A stretch of DNA of 64,000 nt from positions 620,001-684,000 of the forward strand of contig JBBPFI010000007.1 in assembly GCA_037974965.1 (NCBI GenBank), read 5' to 3'. Under the pieces are notes generated by a model. The model made no database searches and was not told where the DNA came from. It worked only from the letters and a program-made list of their open reading frames with translations. A program made the position numbers and the translations under genes. Shown here piece after piece: positions 37,308 through 48,700 of this stretch. The DNA comes from Dacryopinax spathularia. Lineage: Eukaryota > Basidiomycota > Dacrymycetes > Dacrymycetales > Dacrymycetaceae. How positions within the stretch are numbered: position 1 is the first letter of the stretch; every line of letters starts with the position of its first letter.

Positions 37308-37643
37308 TCATCCTCCACTGACAGGGCAAATGACCCCAACTTCCTCCCCACCCCTCAGCACCACACTCTCCTCGCTCTTCCCCTCTTCCCCGTCCTCATC
37401 ATCATCCCCAACAATCTCATCATTAACGCTCCACTTGCTCCTCCTCAAGATCTCTCCCAACCCCTTTCCCGCATGTCGCTCCTCCAACACTTTCCCAAGC
37501 TCTTTCAGCGGCAGCCCGCCTTCCGGGAGAGGGATGCGCTCGGACGAGATCCCGAGTGTTGTACGGGCGGCGGCGAAGTAGAGGATTGTTATTGTTGGTG
37601 GAGAGGCGGAGAGGGCGGATTGGATTTGGTGGACGTTCATCAC
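37308..37643 (-). CDS. Molybdopterin synthase sulfur-carrier subunit (MOCS2A/MoaD)
   Basis: This single-exon frame starts with two Met codons (37643 and 37640) and encodes about 111 residues with a ubiquitin-like fold. It contains TITILYFAAARTTLGISSER, LPLKELGKVLEERHAG and the C-terminal EEVGVICPVSGG. The terminal Gly-Gly is the thiocarboxylate-forming end that donates sulfur to precursor Z with MOCS2B (family knowledge). An acidic insertion (GDDDEDGEEGKSEES) replaces the usual short loop, making it longer than bacterial MoaD. Its presence implies molybdenum cofactor synthesis, for example for nitrate reductase. It is convergent with the CCDC174-like gene, with 89 nt between stop codons. Confidence 0.9.
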   Translation of the reverse strand: MMNVHQIQSALSASPPTITILYFAAARTTLGISSERIPLPEGGLPLKELGKVLEERHAGKGLGEILRRSKWSVNDEIVGDDDEDGEEGKSEESVVLRGGEEVGVICPVSGG

Positions 37644-37980
37644 TTGGGAACGAAGGTTTGGTGTTCGGGTTGAGGTTGGGTATATGCGCTGTGGTTGTTG
37701 GAAGGCAAGGGGTTAGTTAGGCGCGGAGATTGCAGTCCGCTGGAACCAACAATCGAGTCCAGCACCGCGAAGTAGCCGGAAGACGGAAGACACGCATCTG
37801 ACGGCTTAGGTACGAAGATAATGCACTCAACCTAATCAAAAGCATTGCACTAGTTACTGAATAGGATGGCCGTAAGGAAACTAATATGTCACCAACGGAT
37901 GAGTGCTTCACTCGACATTCGCAGCAATTCCAAGTCGTAGCAGAGAAGCGATTGATTACTGCCCCAACGCATACAGTAAA
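37644..37980. other. Intergenic region, MoaD to mL44
   Basis: This 337-nt stretch between two minus-strand genes would hold the MoaD promoter and the end of the mL44 transcript. A TATATGCG word sits at 37681-37688. No tRNA fold could be drawn around the TCGAGTCC at 37753-37760. Confidence 0.45.
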
Positions 37981-39388
37981 TTAAACCTCCACCCTCACCT
38001 CCCTCTCCCCCTCCTCCCTCTCCTGCTCAATCCGTCTCCTCGACGGCCCCACCCTCTTCTTCCCCTCCCAAGCCTCCTTATAATCCCGCCTCACCTCGCT
38101 CTCCCCCAACAACGGGGGCACGTACTCCGCCTGGATCTCCGCTTCCACCCCTTGACCCTCGATCACGGCTGAGTCAAGGTAGTCGGCAGCGCGGAAGAGG
38201 GCGTCTTTGCCTGCTGCGTCTAGTGTCGCGGAGGGGATGGTGAATGAATCTTTTGGAGCTCGGGTGAGGTAAAGTCGCCAGAGTGCATCTTCGCATGCTC
38301 TGTATTCGGCCATCTTGAGTGACGAGCCGTAGGACTCGCCCAGCTTTGTAGCACCAGAGTAGACACCGACAACGAAAACAGGTGTAGGTGTGAACCGGCC
38401 TGACTCGGACAACAGTCTATTCCCCAAGAAAAAATCACATCAGCATACATCTCGCTTTCTTCACCAGGGCAGAACGCACCGCGTGACAGGCCTCTCCCAG
38501 CCAAACTTGATCAGCACATCCACCAAGCTCAGCTTGGGGTTCTCGAACTTCAGCAGCGTACGCAGGTCGATCTGCCTGCTGAGGAAAAACGCCTCTGCAA
38601 ACTTTCGCGCTTCGGCAATACTGTTCAGCTGATAAATAAGCCCCACGAGCGAGCGCGGGATCGTCATGAGTGCGTCGGAGTGGATGAGCGCTGATTGGGT
38701 TTCTGTCCGTGGCTAGTAAAACATCGTCAGCACCCTTGGGGATTTTTATAGAAGAGGAGGATGGGGGACGCACCATCCGCTGCCATCGCAATAACGGCGC
38801 TGCCCCAAGCTCATTCGCGACCGCGCAAAGCGTTTTCGGGCCCACAAATGCGCTCACCGCCGCCTTGGTCGCCTTGGTGGGCAAATGCGGCCACGTAGCA
38901 TGCACGAACTCCGCTGCAAACAGTCCCAACAAACTGTTCCCCAGCACGTCCAGCGCAGCATTATGCGGCGGCTCAGGCTCCTTGGGCCTGTTTTCCCTCC
39001 AGAACGGGATCCAGCTCGGATGGGTGCATACTTGCATGACGAGCGGAAGGATACGTTCCTCGAGCGCACGGCTGCTCTGCGGGGGAAGGAGGCCGACGCG
39101 GTAGGCGAATGCTGCGACTTGGGATGTCGGAGGAGGACGGAGGAGGAGGTAGGTCGGGGCGTCGAATGCGGAGGGGTCGGCGCCGGGGGTGGTGGTTTTG
39201 ATTTCTGGTGGAGGGCGGAAGCTCTGGATGTGTCGTCTTAAGGAGGCGACGGGGCGGGCGAGGGCGGGGCGGGAATGGCGGGAGATGAGGACATTGCGAC
39301 AAGCAAGAGGGGTAGAAGAGGAGGAGGATGGGAAACTAGCAGAGTGTAGGGAGGGTATTTGTCGTGGTGGTCTTGCTCGGGCAGCCAT
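37981..39388 (-). CDS. MRPL3: Mitochondrial large-subunit ribosomal protein mL44 (RNase III-like, MRPL3)
   Basis: The ATG at 39388 starts MAARARPPRQIPSLHSASFP, an Arg/Ser-rich mitochondrial presequence. The body has the RNase III-like fold: LPLVMQVCTHPSWIPFWREN, PHNAALDVLGNSLLGLFAAE and SAFVGPKTLCAVANELGAA. Then come TIPRSLVGLIYQLNSIAEA and NPKLSLVDVLIKFGWERPVT. The final part resembles a double-stranded RNA-binding domain (PVFVVGVYSGATKLGESYGS, LKMAEYRACEDALWRLYL). The nuclease signature is degenerate, as expected for mL44, which is structural in the mitoribosome. A basic tail ends the protein at 37981. Introns lie around 38415-38465 and 38710-38775. Confidence 0.88.
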
Positions 39389-40025
39389 CGCTGAAACGAA
39401 GAAAAGAGTGACCCCGATTTAAGCAAAGGAAGGGACGTCCTCTTCGTCCTCACTGCTCAGCCGCAGTCGTCGATCGTCGACCTTTGAGCTGATTTCCGTT
39501 GAGCTGAACGACCACGAACACCGCGACGACGACTGAAGGACGGAAGTTCGGACAGTGACCAAAAATGCGACGACAGCCAAAGGGGCGAGTGGCGATGCAG
39601 AAGCACCCACAACTCAACGGCACGGTCCGCACGACCACAAAGGAGGCAATTCCGATCCTCTGCTTTGGGATGGTTGTGGCAACGAGAGGAATACAAAGAT
39701 ATAATTGTAGCATAAGTTACACAAGCCTTATCTTCTTAACAAACAAACAAACAAAACAGCAAAAGCAAAACAGTTCATAGCAGACCTAGAAGGTCCAAGA
39801 ATTACTAGTCAAGTAGACTTCTCGTGTATCCTTTCAACAGTTCTCTTTACCTTTTCCTTCAGACGCGACGGCGTACTTCGAACATCAAGAAACTTGCAAA
39901 CAACAAACAGGGGGGTAGGGTAACCGTTAACAAACAATTAAACGGACAAGAAGAGGATACCAGTCGTGCTGATGGCGGCGGTGTCGACAGTAGTGGTGAT
40001 GGTGATGGTGATGTGTCGGTGGTGG
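39389..40025. other. Intergenic region, mL44 promoter and 3' end of WC-2-like gene
   Basis: This is a 637-nt gap. It contains an A-rich AACAAACAAACAAA stretch at about 39738-39775 and a GGTGAT triplet-rich run at about 39989-40012. Both sit where the 3' UTR of the WC-2-like transcript is expected. No gene is seen. Confidence 0.5.
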
Positions 40026-42407
40026 TCATACAAGTCCCGTAGGAAGCAAGAACATATCCTCCATACTCGGCAATTTCCTCAACAACGGCTGATCCAAGCT
40101 CTGCGGCTCACGGACAATGACCTTCAGCCCTCCCGCCTGATGTGTCTGTTGGGGCCAGGAGGACATGCCGACCATCCCACCGGTGGAATTCATCATGCCG
40201 AGCATATGGTGCGGCTGCGGGCCGCCGAGGAGCGTAGGGTGGAACGAATGTTGCTGGACGGCGGCAGGTTGGGGGACGTGCAACGGCTGCACTTGCTGCT
40301 GGAGAGTTGCGGGTTGCGCAATGGGCGAGGGGGACGACTCTCCTCGCTGTTTTTTCTTCCTTCCCTTTTTAGAGTCCTCGTCCTCGTCCTCGTCTGCGGC
40401 GTTGGCGCCTTTCTTCTTTCGCTTGCCACGCTTGAGCCGATCACCACCTTCCTCCTTCGCTCGCGTGCGGCTGTACCGCAGCCCGCAGGCGTTGCACAGG
40501 TCTTTATTCCCACTAGGGCCTTTACGCCACTCGGGTGAAGTGGTATTCCCGCACTGTACACAAGCCTGTACACCGCTAGGCGGACGAGTGGGGCGTTTTG
40601 GCTGATGCGGCGAGGGCTGACCGTTCGTCTCCGTCGACGGCCCGGCGGTAGGCTGGCCAGGCTGGGGCGAGGTGTGTGGCGAGGAGGTGCGCGGGAATCC
40701 GTACTGCCCTGTAGAGTTGGGGGATGACTGCGTCCCTTGCTGCTGGGGAAGGATCTGCGAGGAGTAAGGTTGAGGTGGGACGCTCGACAGTGGCGTAGGC
40801 TGCGAAGTCGAGAGAGGTGGTGAAGGCGGTACGCCCGATCCTGGCCAGCTGCCTGGCCCTGCCTGGCCCGGCTGACCACCGAAATTGCCGCTAGAGTATT
40901 GCGGTCCGTATGTCTGTGGCGAGTAGCCAGGGCCGTACGCACCGGGCGTCGTTGCGCTCGTAGGTGTATGATACCCGCCGTTCTGGTTGTTGTAGGAGTT
41001 GTTATTGTAGTATGTCTGCCGCAAGAGGTGTTGTGGCTCCATCGGCTGGCCGGGGAACTGGGTCCTATGACATGCAAAAACAATCGAGCCTGAAAAAACT
41101 TGGTCAGAGGGGAAATAACAGCAAATGTGAACAGGCCGTACCATAAGGAATGTACACGCTTTCCACCTCCGCCGTCATCCCGCTCAGCTGCCCCCTCCAG
41201 TTCGCCTTGTATCGCCTTGTACAGCTCGTCCGAGCCTCGTTCACCGCCCCCGTCCCACCAAGATTCACGTCCCGCGCAATGCCGCCATACTCCAGCACCT
41301 CGTAGCCGTTCAACGGCCAAGTAAACACGATCCCCCTCCCCTCGTTCCTCAGAATCTGGAACACCCGCTGCGGATGGTTGCCCACGAAATGCGAGTTGGG
41401 TATGAGCGCGTTGTACATGTCCGCCGCGTACTCGACGAGCGAGAGGTTACTGGGCGCGCCGCACCAGTTGGACCACTCGGACTTCTGCTCCTCACTTTGA
41501 TCTTCTAGCGGTTTCTTGTCTGCACGGTGGGGGCAACATTAGTATATGCGCGCCCGGGTGAATGGGAAAGGACTTGCCAATTATGGCATGGAAGAAGCAG
41601 AGGACGAGGTTGTCCCCGACGCAGTTGATGACGAGGTCGCAGATCAGGTACTCTTCGTCCAGACAGAAGAGCGGCGCGTCAGGAACAGGGGCGAGGTTCT
41701 CCGCACCGAGCACGCCTCGGATGTTCGTCAACCGGCGGTATCGTAGTCTATGCAGGAAGCAGCGTTAGGTTTCTGATATCTGCAAGTGCGTTTATGAACA
41801 TACCGCGTCACGCTGCCGTGTAGCGTCTTGCTCTTCACGACGCGCTTGAGATCCTCCACGGCCTTCTCCTTGTCCTGCGGATGAACGTAGTCGAGCAGAT
41901 GCGTGCCCAGCAAAGCGTTCGCCTGCTCGGACATGTGTGTGCTGAGAACCGGATCGAGGAACAAGAACTTCAGGGACTCTGAGAGAAGCGCCCAGTCTGG
42001 ATATGGTAATCAGCCTTAATGTTCCCCGTACGATGCGCATAGAACGTACAACACCGATGCTTGCCCACCGGCGGTACCTGAGCAGGCTTGTGGACGTTCA
42101 TCCCTCCGCTCCGCGAGCTTTCCCCGGACATGGAGAGATCCCCGTTGTCGTGGGTCAGGTGGGTCCCGTTTTGGTAAGTGATGCTCGGTGCGGGACCGTA
42201 TCCGTATATATTCGGATCGATCGATCCATTCGGTTGACCGGAGGGTGTGACTGCGTTGTTCGCGTTGGGAGAAGTTGTTAGTGTTGGTGTTTGTGTTGTC
42301 TGGGAGGGCGTAGAGGAGGGCGCGGGGATGGGAGGTGAGTTCTGTGTTCTGAGGGCGGACAGGGGTGTGGCCGGATAGGAAGGGAAGGACTGGAGAGAGT
42401 GGAGCAT
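40026..42407 (-). CDS. White-collar-2-type transcription factor (PAS + GATA zinc finger)
   Basis: The ATG at 42407 gives [20 protein letters not shown] and a Ser/Thr/Pro-rich N-terminus. A PAS domain follows: [19 protein letters not shown] and [20 protein letters not shown]. After a Pro/Gln/Ser-rich region comes one GATA finger, CVQC-x18-CNAC with the conserved TSPEWRKGP and [12 protein letters not shown]. Basic KRGKRKKKG follows, and the protein ends [13 protein letters not shown]. One PAS plus one C-terminal GATA finger without a LOV domain is the layout of WC-2/Bwc2. That protein pairs with the WC-1 blue-light receptor to drive light-induced genes (family knowledge). Five or so introns are present. 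The Helitron lies just upstream, transcribed in the opposite direction. Confidence 0.88.
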
Positions 42408-43087
42408 GGCTGAGTCCTTCAGCCAGGCTGCGAGCAAGAAAGAGCGGCAGATTACGCCGTCGAGAGTGAGGAACGATGAGGACGACGAGGACGCGTCGTT
42501 AGACGATGAGCAAAGGGGGGAGATGTATGCGCGATCGAAGTGGAGAAGCCCGTTCAGGGGGGCGAAGAGGGGGACGACGGTGCGATCGACGAAGGGGTGC
42601 GATCACCGAAAGACGTCGTCGGTGTGTTCCCTCCCAAAAGAAGGGGGGGCGAAAAGGGGCGTCGATCGATTTTCGCACGCGGAGGGAGTGGCGATTCCGC
42701 GTCGCTCCGTTCCTTTTCCCTTATAGAAAGAGGTAATCGAGAGGGGTGGTGTCCTCCCACCTCCACCCCATCCGTCCCGCGCGCCACGTCGCCGGGACCA
42801 ATTCCGAAGCAGTCTTTTCGCTGCTCGTCGTCGTCGTCGCTCCCCAGCCTCCTCTCTCTCCTCCATCTGCCCGTCAGTTGCTGCACATCGTGTGCGACGC
42901 GGGGCGACTGTCGACCTCAGCATCCCCCCCCCCCCTTCTGGCAACACCCCCCTCCCCTCTTTGGCCCCAGGAGAAGACCAGCAACCCGCGCTAACCCCCT
43001 TCGAGACGTCTCGGGCCCGCGTGCCCCCCACCCCCTCCCCCTCAGACCCCACCCCCAACCCTCCAACCCTAACCCCCTGGGCGGTGC
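42408..43087. promoter_or_regulatory. WC-2-like promoter and probable left flank or 5' end of the Helitron
   Basis: This is a 680-nt gap. Near the WC-2-like start the DNA is purine-rich with several GATC and CGATCG words (about 42531-42670). From 42740 it turns very C-rich on the plus strand, with a poly-C run of 13 at 42924-42936. The Helitron 5' terminus (TC preceded by A) must lie here or within the first part of its oxygenase gene, but too many candidates exist to choose one. Confidence 0.45.
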
Positions 43088-43340
43088 ATGCTGCCCGCGA
43101 TGCCTTGCCCGCCCAGCCTGGCTGACCGTTGGCCCCCTGCGCATGGGGCTGGCGGGCCATACGCGCGCGGGCGCATCGTCGAGCTCGCGGCGCGCGCCCC
43201 GCTCGAGGGAGGCGGCGACCTCCGGCTGCGCCTCCCCCTGTCTTCCCCGCCGCGCCGCCTCCCTCTCCCTCCCTCGCCGCCGCCGTCCCTCCCTCCCTCG
43301 CTGGGCCGCCCCCGCCCCCGCCCACCCACCCACCCACCGC
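43022..43340. repeat. C-rich low-complexity tracts with G-quadruplex potential on the minus strand
   Basis: Repeated runs of three to six C occur at about 43022-43080 and again at 43308-43338 (CCCGCCC then CCCA repeats). The minus strand therefore carries at least four closely spaced G-runs in each block, the pattern needed for G-quadruplexes. The blocks flank or overlap the first codons of the Helitron oxygenase frame. Confidence 0.7.
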
Positions 43341-44447
43341 TTCGCGGCGGGGGTGACAGACTCCTGCATGCCCCGGAACCCACCCACCTGCCTGCTCCTC
43401 ACACGAAATGGCGTAACCGCAGACACCATCGTAGCGCTGCTTCGGTTCAAGCCCATAACAACAAATGGCATGCTCATGTGGCGGAAATTGCCCGAAATGG
43501 CAACCCTGTTCAGGTTTTGGCGGAAAACCCAGGGGATTTCATTGTTCGGCCTCGGAGCAATGCAGCTGTCCGGCGAAAAATGGAGGAGTTGCGGCCTGGC
43601 TACCTGGAGGATGAGGAAAACATCCCGCTTGCACCAGAAAGGGGGGATTGGGTGTACAAGCTGGCCGATTCTGCTTCGCTTCCACCAGGATGGATGAACA
43701 CCCCTCCGGCCCTTCGCATCGACCAAGGCTTTCAGCCTTCTGATCGTGTCTACACACTCCTCCAGCGCTTTTTCAACACCCATCCCCAGGCCTCCCGTGA
43801 CAATCAGGCCAGGCAAACAGAGACCAGCTCGCCTATCTTCTACTTTGGCATTTGGCGGCGCTCCAGCCGCATTCCCCGTCTGACGGCAGACTCCACCTCT
43901 CAGTCACCCCAGTCTACTCGTGCCCTTGCTGCGTTGCTTCATGCAATCAATGCAGAGGTTGGTGATCGTATTCTGGGTTTGTTGGGGGCTCGTTTCCCCT
44001 TGCTGCTTAAGGAACGCAAAGCGTATGTGCCTTTTCCTCCTCCTTTGTTGACCTTTGCTGATTCGAGACAGGATCATTGACCATGCCTGGTCTCATTCGG
44101 CTTTATGGGATGACCCAGACCTTGCTGGACGTCACAGCTACCTTCGTCACTCTGCCTGGCTTACTCTTGCACTCATCCGAGGTGGCGGGAATGTGGTTCA
44201 TATCGACATGAGCGACGACATGCATCAGTTCACTGTCCTCTTCACTTATGGCGACTTCCAGGGTGGCTACTTCTGTATCCCACAGCTCAACATTCGGATT
44301 CCTATGCGACCGGGTCAGTTTCTCTTTGTCAAGACACGCCTCATGGTCCACTATGCCACCCACTTTGAAGGCGTGCGCTATGTGTTTACTGGCTTCATGG
44401 ATTCCAACCTATGCAATGACTATCGTGCTTCTGTACCTGTCAAATAG
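43088..44447 (+). CDS. TET/JBP-like 2-oxoglutarate/Fe(II) dioxygenase carried by the Helitron
   Basis: Exons 43088-44022 and 44072-44447, joined over a 49-nt intron, give up to 436 residues. The C-terminal domain has every active-site mark of the 2OGFeDO fold. The Fe(II) HxD is in NVVHIDMSD (about His355, Asp357). A glycine-rich beta turn YGDFQGGYFCIPQLNIRIP follows, then MRPGQFLFVKTRLMVHYA with the distal His (about 405), and GVRYVFTGFMD with the 2OG-binding Arg (about 414). The wording GDFxGG..(L/I)PQL.I..P.RPG fits the TET/JBP class, which oxidises methylated pyrimidines in DNA, better than prolyl or AlkB hydroxylases; that is a judgement by eye. The N-terminal part (KWHAHVAEIARNGNPVQVLA, RKMEELRPGYLEDEENIPLA) is unrecognised. 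The first ~100 codons lie in C-rich low-complexity DNA, so the true start is probably further in or in another exon. Confidence 0.7.
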
Positions 44448-44619
44448 ATTACTTTATATGGTACCCTTTTCCCATGACACGGCTGGCCCACATGGACATG
44501 TTCCGGCTTTCCGGCCCGGCACTATGAACCGTGGGATTGTTTTGCACCGCTTTCCCTGGGGCATGGGACCCACGCATAAAGCCCCATGAAGATGGGCCGT
44601 GTACGAATCAAGCTGAATC

Positions 44620-45593
44620 ATGTCCGCCATCTTTACTGGCATTGTGGGATGCACCGACTGGCGGCCCTCTATTCCCGGCTCTCGCTCATGGACATGCACG
44701 GCCATTTTTCTGCTTCCTGTGAACTCGGGAAACCCCATCACCATCACGGATGAAGAGTTCAACGGTGTCCTCCACTACTTTCCACCTCCCGGTGCAGCTC
44801 CGCCTGAGGACGGTGTGTACTATGTCACGGCAAAGCTGGCATCGGCCACACCTGCACTCGTCCCAGGGGAGAATGCCACGTCTGAAGGTGCAGAGTATGA
44901 ACTGGACTCGCTTGTGGTATGTCTTCTCTTTTGTCATGGCCATTACGGGACACGTATGCTGATGTTGCTTCTCAGTTCTTGCCGCAGGAGTTTCGAAAGT
45001 ACGATGTTGCCCCTATTGCAACAGTGGTCGGCCGGCCAAGAAACATCCATGATCGCAGCTTTGACATCGAAGCTCAGCCCTACATATTCAACGGCAAACG
45101 CATAGCCAGGTTTGCATGCCACTTCCCTCAAGAGGGACGTTTCGCCAAGAATGTGCCTCGGATCACCCATGTTGCCCTTTTGCATGTTACTGGCCTTATC
45201 ACGGGTCAAGCCCTGCCACGCGAGGGCAATCCGGAACAGCAACTGTCTTTGCGGGTATGACTGCCGGTTGTTGCAGAGGGATATTGCGCTCACACATTAG
45301 TGGCATAGATCCTCGATGTGGACTTTGTCAACATGGCATCCGGTACTGCAGCTTCTCCTACACCTATTACCCCTGGAAAGCGCACCAACTTTTTTGCGGG
45401 CGGTAAACGATCTGCCAGCTCTTCCACAATGCCACCATCACCGTCCCCTCTTGCAAGCAGCAGCAGTCATCAGGATTCTGCGAACCTGTTTTCTGACCCC
45501 TCGCAAGAGCCCATTGAGGAGGAGGAGGGGGATGAGACGGTCTTTGGCGAACTCCCCCCCTCCAAGAAGGCAAAGCGTGGGAAGCAGAAATGA
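44620..45593 (+). CDS. Helitron accessory protein with OB-fold-like region, acidic segment and basic tail
   Basis: Exons 44620-44916, 44976-45254 and 45309-45593 sum to 287 codons (286 residues). The N-terminus MSAIFTGIVGCTDWRPSIPG runs into alternating beta-type segments (WTCTAIFLLPVNSG, DEEFNGVLHYFPPP, DGVYYVTAKLASATP). A second block reads VVGRPRNIHDRSFDIEAQPY, RIARFACHFPQEGRF and THVALLHVTGLITGQ. This pattern of closed beta-barrel strands resembles single-strand-binding OB folds seen in RPA-like proteins carried by some plant Helitrons. No diagnostic motif proves it. The C-terminal third is Ser/Pro-rich, then acidic (EPIEEEEGDETVFGE) and ends in a basic KKAKRGKQK, a likely nuclear signal. 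It lies between the oxygenase and the replicase in the same direction, suggesting a shared role in transposition. Confidence 0.6.
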
Positions 45594-45739
45594 TTCCTTT
45601 GTCATTCGGGCCGTTGCTGTCCTGTCATTTGAATATGAACTGTATCAGGCTTAGTCTGTTCCAAGGACACGGTGCATATAAGGAATAAGCGCTTCTGTGG
45701 GATTACCTTGCAGCCCATGCCTGCATCTCCATCTATCCC

Positions 45740-48700
45740 ATGCCTCGCACACCTGCGCAAGAACGGGAAAGATACGCCAGGCTGGCTGCAGATCCCCTTC
45801 GCCGTGCAGAACATCAACAGCGTAACACAGCACAGCATGCCATTCGCCGGCAGAATCAGCGTGCATCAGAAACTCCAGAGGCACGCATGGAGCGTCTTGC
45901 TCAGAGGCGTGCGCAACGTCAGCGACAGTGCCAAGTGCACAACCAGCGGGCTTGGTGGCAGACCTTTCCTTTGGAGTCAACCGACAAGGCACGCCAGCAG
46001 GCAGTGCATCTTTGGAACCGAGTGTGCCAACTCTGCAATGCTCCCCTCCTGAGGTACATTCCTTTTTGCCACCCACCTTATCAACGTATGCTGACTGGGG
46101 ACAGCGGGGAGCTCCCCACATTCTGCTGTAACAATGGACAACGGCGACTCCCGCCTTTGCCACACCTGCCCCCTCAGTATGACCTCTTCCTCCATGATGC
46201 TCGGCTATCCTCTCTCTCCCGCAAGCTCAACGGTCTCTTTGCTTTTACTGCCATCGGCACAAGCGCCTCATTTGTTCACAATCTTAATGCACCCTCCAAT
46301 GTTGTCCTTACCGGTCGCACCTACCATCGCATGCTCGACATTGCGGATCCCTCCCATTCCATCCATTGGTTTCTGTATGATGAGCAACAACGGCAAGCGC
46401 ATGGGACCATGCAACGTGTGCCACCTGCTTGGATCCCAGCTCTCTCTGCCGCCCTGCATGATTGCAATCCATATGTGCATGAGCTGCAACGGTTTCGAGC
46501 TGATGAAAACATGGAGGATATGGTGCTTGAGCTTCCGGAGCACACAGCAACAGGCGATTTTGCTGCAATCATGCATGCGAACAACTCCACACAGATCCAC
46601 CCACGCAGCATCCTTATCCGTCGCCTTGGTAAGCCTATACTCCTGTCCATCCCACACACTTGAGCTCACCTATGGCAGGCAATGACCAGCCATCTTTCAT
46701 TAGCATCCTCAGCCGCCATTATGAGCCACTTCAGTATCCTCTTCTCTTTCCCCACGGCACTCCAGGGTGGGGGCTGCTCATGGAGGATGCACACGATATG
46801 CAACGCCGTCAGCGCTATCCACATGGTTTGACTCAGCTTGAGTGGTACCGAAGTCGCCTGGTGTCAGAAGACCGGTTTCTTATCTTTGGACGCCTCACCA
46901 ATGAATATTTGTGCGACATGTTTTCGCGAACTCAGGAACAAACCCTGGACTATATCCGGCGTGCACGCACCCTGCAAGCAGCACAGCGGCTGCGGGATCC
47001 AGAGTTTCCACAAGAGCCAATTGACATCGAGCTCCCGGCCAGCTTCACGGGCTCGCGCCGTTGGGCAAGCGAGCAAACGGCCGACTCGCTTGCGCTGGCA
47101 AGAACAGATGGAAAAGCAAGCATTTTCACAACCATGACATGCAACCCAACCTGGCCTGAAATTACGGCAAAGCTACGTCCAGGCCAGAATGCCTCAGATG
47201 TTCCGATGGTAGTTGCACGGACATTCAAGCTGCGCCTGCAGCATCTCCATCACCTTCTGCGCACACGCCTTGGAAAAATTGTATACATTGTGCATGTGGT
47301 GGAATTCCAGAAACGAGGGTTGCCACATGCCCACATCGTTCTGAAGGTCCATCCTGAACTCCCAATTGATCAAGTCGACCGCCTCATCCGTGCCCAGCTG
47401 CCTGCTGATCCTCGCCTGGCTGCCAAAGTGCAACGATGGATGACACACCCCCGCAATCATCTTGATCCTGCTCATTACAGCCGTTGCAACCGAGATGGCA
47501 AATGCATCTATGGCTTTCCCCATCCTATCACCCCAACCACTTGGGTAGATGACAAGGGCTTTGTCCACTACAAGCGTGACAGCGAGGCAGATCGGTGGAT
47601 CTCCCCCCATATCCCCCTTTTTGTGGATGAGCTGGATTGTCACGTGCATGCCGATATTGTCGCCAGCACACACGTGTTCATCTACCTTTACAAGTATCTG
47701 TTCAAGGGGGCAGATCACACGCTATTCAGCATTCTGGAGGAAAACCGCCCTGCAGTGAACGAGGTGGCAGACTACATCAGAGGACGGTATCTATCAGCAA
47801 CCGAGGCAGCATGGCGCATCGGTGGTTTTGATATCATCATGCGCTCTCCTGCAGTCACGCGTCTTTCAGTCCACTTGGCACAAGACAACTATGCCCAATT
47901 CTTTCGCCGGGACAATCGCCACTCTTCGGCTTCCACCCTGCTCCGATACTTTGCGAGACCACAGAATGCGCTTTTCTTGCCATTGCGGTATGAGGAATAC
48001 TTTGCGCAGTACATCCTTGACACGTGGGATGGCAACCCCCTACCACCTGATTCACCACATCATTTGGAAGAGGAGCGGCAGGGGATGCCACGCAAAGTGA
48101 TCAAGAAGCGCACCACAGAACATCGCACACGGTTGCAAAGCCTGTCCCCATCCACAGGCGATGTTTTCTATCTGCGCTGCCTCCTTCAACATGTTGCGGC
48201 AAGCAGCCATGAGCAGCTCTACTATGTTAACGGCATCCGTCATGATTCGTATGCTTCGGCAGCCCAAGCTCTTGGGCTGTTTGATGATGAAAATGAAGGG
48301 CATTATGCAATGCGAGAGGCAGTTTTTGACTTCCGCACACCATCCCAGCTACGATTCCTCTTTGCCCGCCTCGTTCTGGAAGGCTACCCTGCTATCCCAC
48401 TCTGGCAAGTGTTTGCCGATGACCTAGCAGCTGACTTCCTTGAGCACATGCATCACTCCAACCTAGCATACGATGAAGCTCTGCTGGTGCTGGAAAACCA
48501 CCTTGAGGAAGGAGGAAGAGACCTTGCTTCTTATGGTCTTCCCCAACCTCAACGGCGCTCGCCGGAGGTCGCACGGGAGCTGGCAGCTTTTGCAAACAAG
48601 CTACGCACCTTGGAGGAGGAGGCAGCAGCTGGCTTGAGAGGCTTCAATGAAGAACAGCGTGCTATCTATGCCCATCTGATTGGCCTGCTCCATCAATATA

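Noticed and set aside
37735-37770. tRNA-like B-box (TCGAGTCC)
   Set aside because: No T-arm stem or acceptor stem can be drawn around it on either strand.
43066-43076. Telomere-like CCCTAACCCC
   Set aside because: Only a single unit exists inside a general C-rich tract, so it is not a telomeric repeat.
42603-43816. Long minus-strand open frames over the C-rich block and first Helitron gene
   Set aside because: They are Gly/Arg/Pro-rich, arise from base composition, and overlap a plus-strand gene with clear domain content.
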